The notes under the pieces were generated by a model that was not told the DNA's origin, ran no database searches, and saw nothing but the letters and a program-made list of their open reading frames with translations. Both the position numbers and the translations under genes were made by a program. 64,000 bases of DNA, taken from positions 62,001 through 126,000 of the forward strand of contig NZ_MCUW01000012.1 of NCBI RefSeq assembly GCF_002873335.1, in the 5' to 3' direction. Below, piece after piece: positions 63,901 through 64,000 of this stretch; position 1 is the first letter of the stretch; each line of letters begins with the position of its first letter. This DNA is from Vibrio sp. 10N.286.49.B1. Lineage in GTDB: Bacteria; Pseudomonadota; Gammaproteobacteria; Enterobacterales; Vibrionaceae.

Positions 63901-64000
63901 TTCGCTAATTGTTGGCGCATTTCTGGGTAGTGACAAGCCAGTTCGCGACCCATGTTGAGGTACTGTGAACCTTGGCCGGCAAATAGCGCGGCAACCTTAG
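57990..64000 (-). CDS. pfaA: PfaA, PUFA synthase (AT-5xACP-KR-DH part; 5' end beyond window)
   Basis: The frame stays open to the window edge, where it reads FAGQGSQYLNMGREL, the start of an acyltransferase. The N-terminal ketosynthase therefore lies outside. Visible domains in order: AT with GHSFGE (~63690); a Gln/Ala/Val/Pro linker; five tandem ACPs, each with LGIDSIKRVEILGTVQD and a phosphopantetheine Ser (near 61960, 61660, 61350, 61050 and 60770); a ketoreductase with TGGAKGVTFECALTLA and a Ser-Tyr-Asn triad region (SSAAGF, SDYAMSNEIL, ~59200); and a dehydratase-like C-terminus. Linkers between ACPs are 25-30 residues and differ while ACP cores are nearly identical. Five ACPs is the number seen in many marine EPA/DHA producers and relates to yield. 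PfaE, which primes the ACPs, is not in the window. Confidence 0.95.
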   Translation of the reverse strand, partial: KVAALFAGQGSQYLNMGRELACHYPEMRQQLAKADQVFGQHKKTALSQILFPIPTFTADAEKAQQSVLTNTANAQSAIGTLSMGQFDIMTQAGFKADMVAGHSFGELSALCASGVISQGDYYQLAFARGDAMAATPEQGDSGTMYAVILDADKLAAVEACISAFEGVSIANYNAPTQLVIAGPTDAAQQAAAALTEQGFKAIALPVSGAFHTPLVAHAQKPFATAIDKATFSAPTVPLYANATGKLHGKDGKAIKKAFKQHMLQSVRFSEQLEAMYEAGARVFVEFGPKNILQKLVEKTLADKSEALCTISINPSPKGDSDQQLRLAAVQLCVAGVALDNIDPYQAPIAAPAKPSPMNIKLNATNYISPSTRNKMDKSLATGSVTAKTEIVEVKVEVEVEKIVEKEVIKTEYVEVPVTVAAEQASAQSAQSATMAQPVAAQVKQVQAVSVDESSLQSFFNAQQQAAEVHQQFLAIPQQYGDTFNTLMSEQAKMATAGVAIPDSLQRSMEMFHQHQAQTLQAHAQYLQQQSNSNTSALTMLTGQAATQVAPVVAPVIVTQQAPAPVAQASVTQVPVTQAAASHEPVSHEPVAAPVTQAAAPTQVTPQRQAPVAQAQAAKPAPVVVAPIAPAPVVSAPVTSAPAATADAEKVMLDVVAEKTGYPTEMLDLDMDMEADLGIDSIKRVEILGTVQDEMPNLPELNPEDLAECRTLGEIVVYMNSKMPAVVNAPVSAPNTATNGLDAKVVQQTMLEVVAEKTGYPTEMLDLEMDMEADLGIDSIKRVEILGTVQDELPTLPELNPEDLAECRTLGEIVDYMNSKLPADSAPAAAQPSVNVAPVSNGLDATVVQQTMLNVVAEKTGYPTEMLDLAMDMEADLGIDSIKRVEILGTVQDELPTLPDLNPEDLAECRTLGEIVDYMNSKLSVSPAQAVEAAPVAGGLNATQVQATMLSVVAEKTGYPTEMLDLAMDMEADLGIDSIKRVEILGTVQDELPTLPELNPEDLAECRTLGEIVDYMNSKLSSDTAQVAEAAPVAAGNSLNAEHVQATMLEVVADKTGYPAEMLDLAMDMEADLGIDSIKRVEILGTVQDQLPNLPELNPEDLAECRTLGEIVTYMQSKLSATNEVTATVTETATPIVAAVATELPPHSEVALKKLPAADKLVDCFSKDACVVITDDGHNAGVLAEKLTANGIEVAVVRSPMSAASPLNSEVASYTLASIDDSGVGAVISDIEAELKKSNKVIAGFVHLQAAASTESDVSAINLNTDAKASLTVAFLFAKHLKTQLNTATGRSAFFTLSRIDGGFGYLDSEQLKGAELNQAALSGLTKTLSHEWPNVFCRALDAASALDARHLGDAITAELFDINTDTVEIGLGEATAKESGRATLVAATPGSALTKNTAAQLTKSDKVLVTGGAKGVTFECALTLAKQCQSHFILAGRSQHITPDALPQWAQGKQPNELKPAAIAHLQSTGDKPTPKKVDALLKPVLSSLEINAALLAFSEVGASAEYLSLDVSNRESVAKTLAGINDITGLIHGAGVLADKHIQDKTLDELNMVYGTKVGGLEAVLNGLDSSKLKLIAMFSSAAGFYGNTGQSDYAMSNEILNKAALQLSARHPEAKVMSFNWGPWDGGMVNAALKKMFNDRGVYVIPLQAGAELFSTQLLSETGIQLLVGTSMQGSDNKEAAVKKLNAESVHFAKSPLTTTITVTRVLEPKALPFIQDHCIAGNPVLPTVCAIQWMRETAQQQLGVSVSVHNYKLLKGVIFDTDEAQELTVTLSPLAKSAGRFKAMIHCQGRPQYQAELQVADVQCSSDVPSALTKQFKANEAGSVAKQASLYSDGTLFHGPRLQGITTIERFDDSSLVAQCQLPIIADRDCGAFVAKNGFADSQPFTEDYLLQAMLVWARMKYGAASLPSAIGDFICYQPMQAGEKGWIALDVIKSTARSLQANISLYHQDGRVSAVMKGAKVTISKSLNYAFLANSPVATLATETLATEKLKAEKEPLS

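Overview
The window looks like a chromosome segment of a marine Vibrio. The evidence is gene content and style: a pfaABCD polyunsaturated fatty acid synthase cluster, a ShyB-ZevA-ZevB zinc-starvation set, a CsrB-type sRNA, a SemiSWEET, an LruC protein, a second HflX and Vibrio-like short dispersed repeats. Which Vibrio, and which chromosome, cannot be fixed from the sequence alone. No rRNA, tRNA, CRISPR array or complete insertion sequence was recognised.

Layout. (1) 1-4.5 kb: the end of a defence locus. A 5'-truncated OLD-type ATPase/TOPRIM nuclease overlaps a UvrD-like helicase (a Gabija-type GajA-GajB pair). A zinc-ribbon protein with a HEPN RNase motif follows from its own promoter. (2) 4.5-10 kb: a small outer-membrane protein, a VOC protein behind a MerR-type dyad, a PAS-GGDEF diguanylate cyclase, and a GntR/ABC operon with a clear palindromic operator. 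(3) 10-22 kb: a BCCT transporter, LysR, a Rid-like/formamidase-like fusion, an XRE regulator, an RluA-type pseudouridine synthase, a second HflX, cytochrome b562, YcdX and an S4 protein. (4) 22-33 kb: a lipoprotein plus LruC surface protein pair, an EamA exporter and LysR. Then comes a GntR-controlled alpha-glucoside operon: PTS IICB, GH4 6-phospho-alpha-glucosidase, aldo/keto reductase and SemiSWEET. (5) 33-38.5 kb: YlqF/RbgA GTPase, then shyB-zevA-zevB behind a Zur-like box, then a Na+:alanine symporter. (6) 38.5-43 kb: a gene-poor accessory stretch with repeated elements, a TacA-TacT toxin-antitoxin pair, VOC and Nudix genes, and a minus-strand CsrB-family sRNA. (7) 43-48 kb: a LysR gene divergent from an NCS1 permease, DUF917 and HyuA-like operon. 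(8) 48-64 kb: pfaD, pfaC, pfaB and most of pfaA, transcribed leftward. PfaA is cut by the window end and its ketosynthase is outside.

How they fit together. The pfa genes form one translationally coupled assembly line. PfaA (AT, five tandem ACPs, KR, DH-like), PfaB (acyltransferase), PfaC (KS, chain-length factor, two dehydratase units) and PfaD (flavin enoyl reductase) make EPA/DHA-type fatty acids. The PfaE phosphopantetheinyl transferase is not in the window. The alpha-glucoside operon imports and phosphorylates a disaccharide, splits it, and may reduce and export products. The ShyB/ZevAB set joins zinc uptake to a cell-wall hydrolase. The best candidate for something undescribed is the HEPN/zinc-ribbon gene attached to the Gabija-type pair. 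Several well-formed operators and hairpins are also reported for checking.
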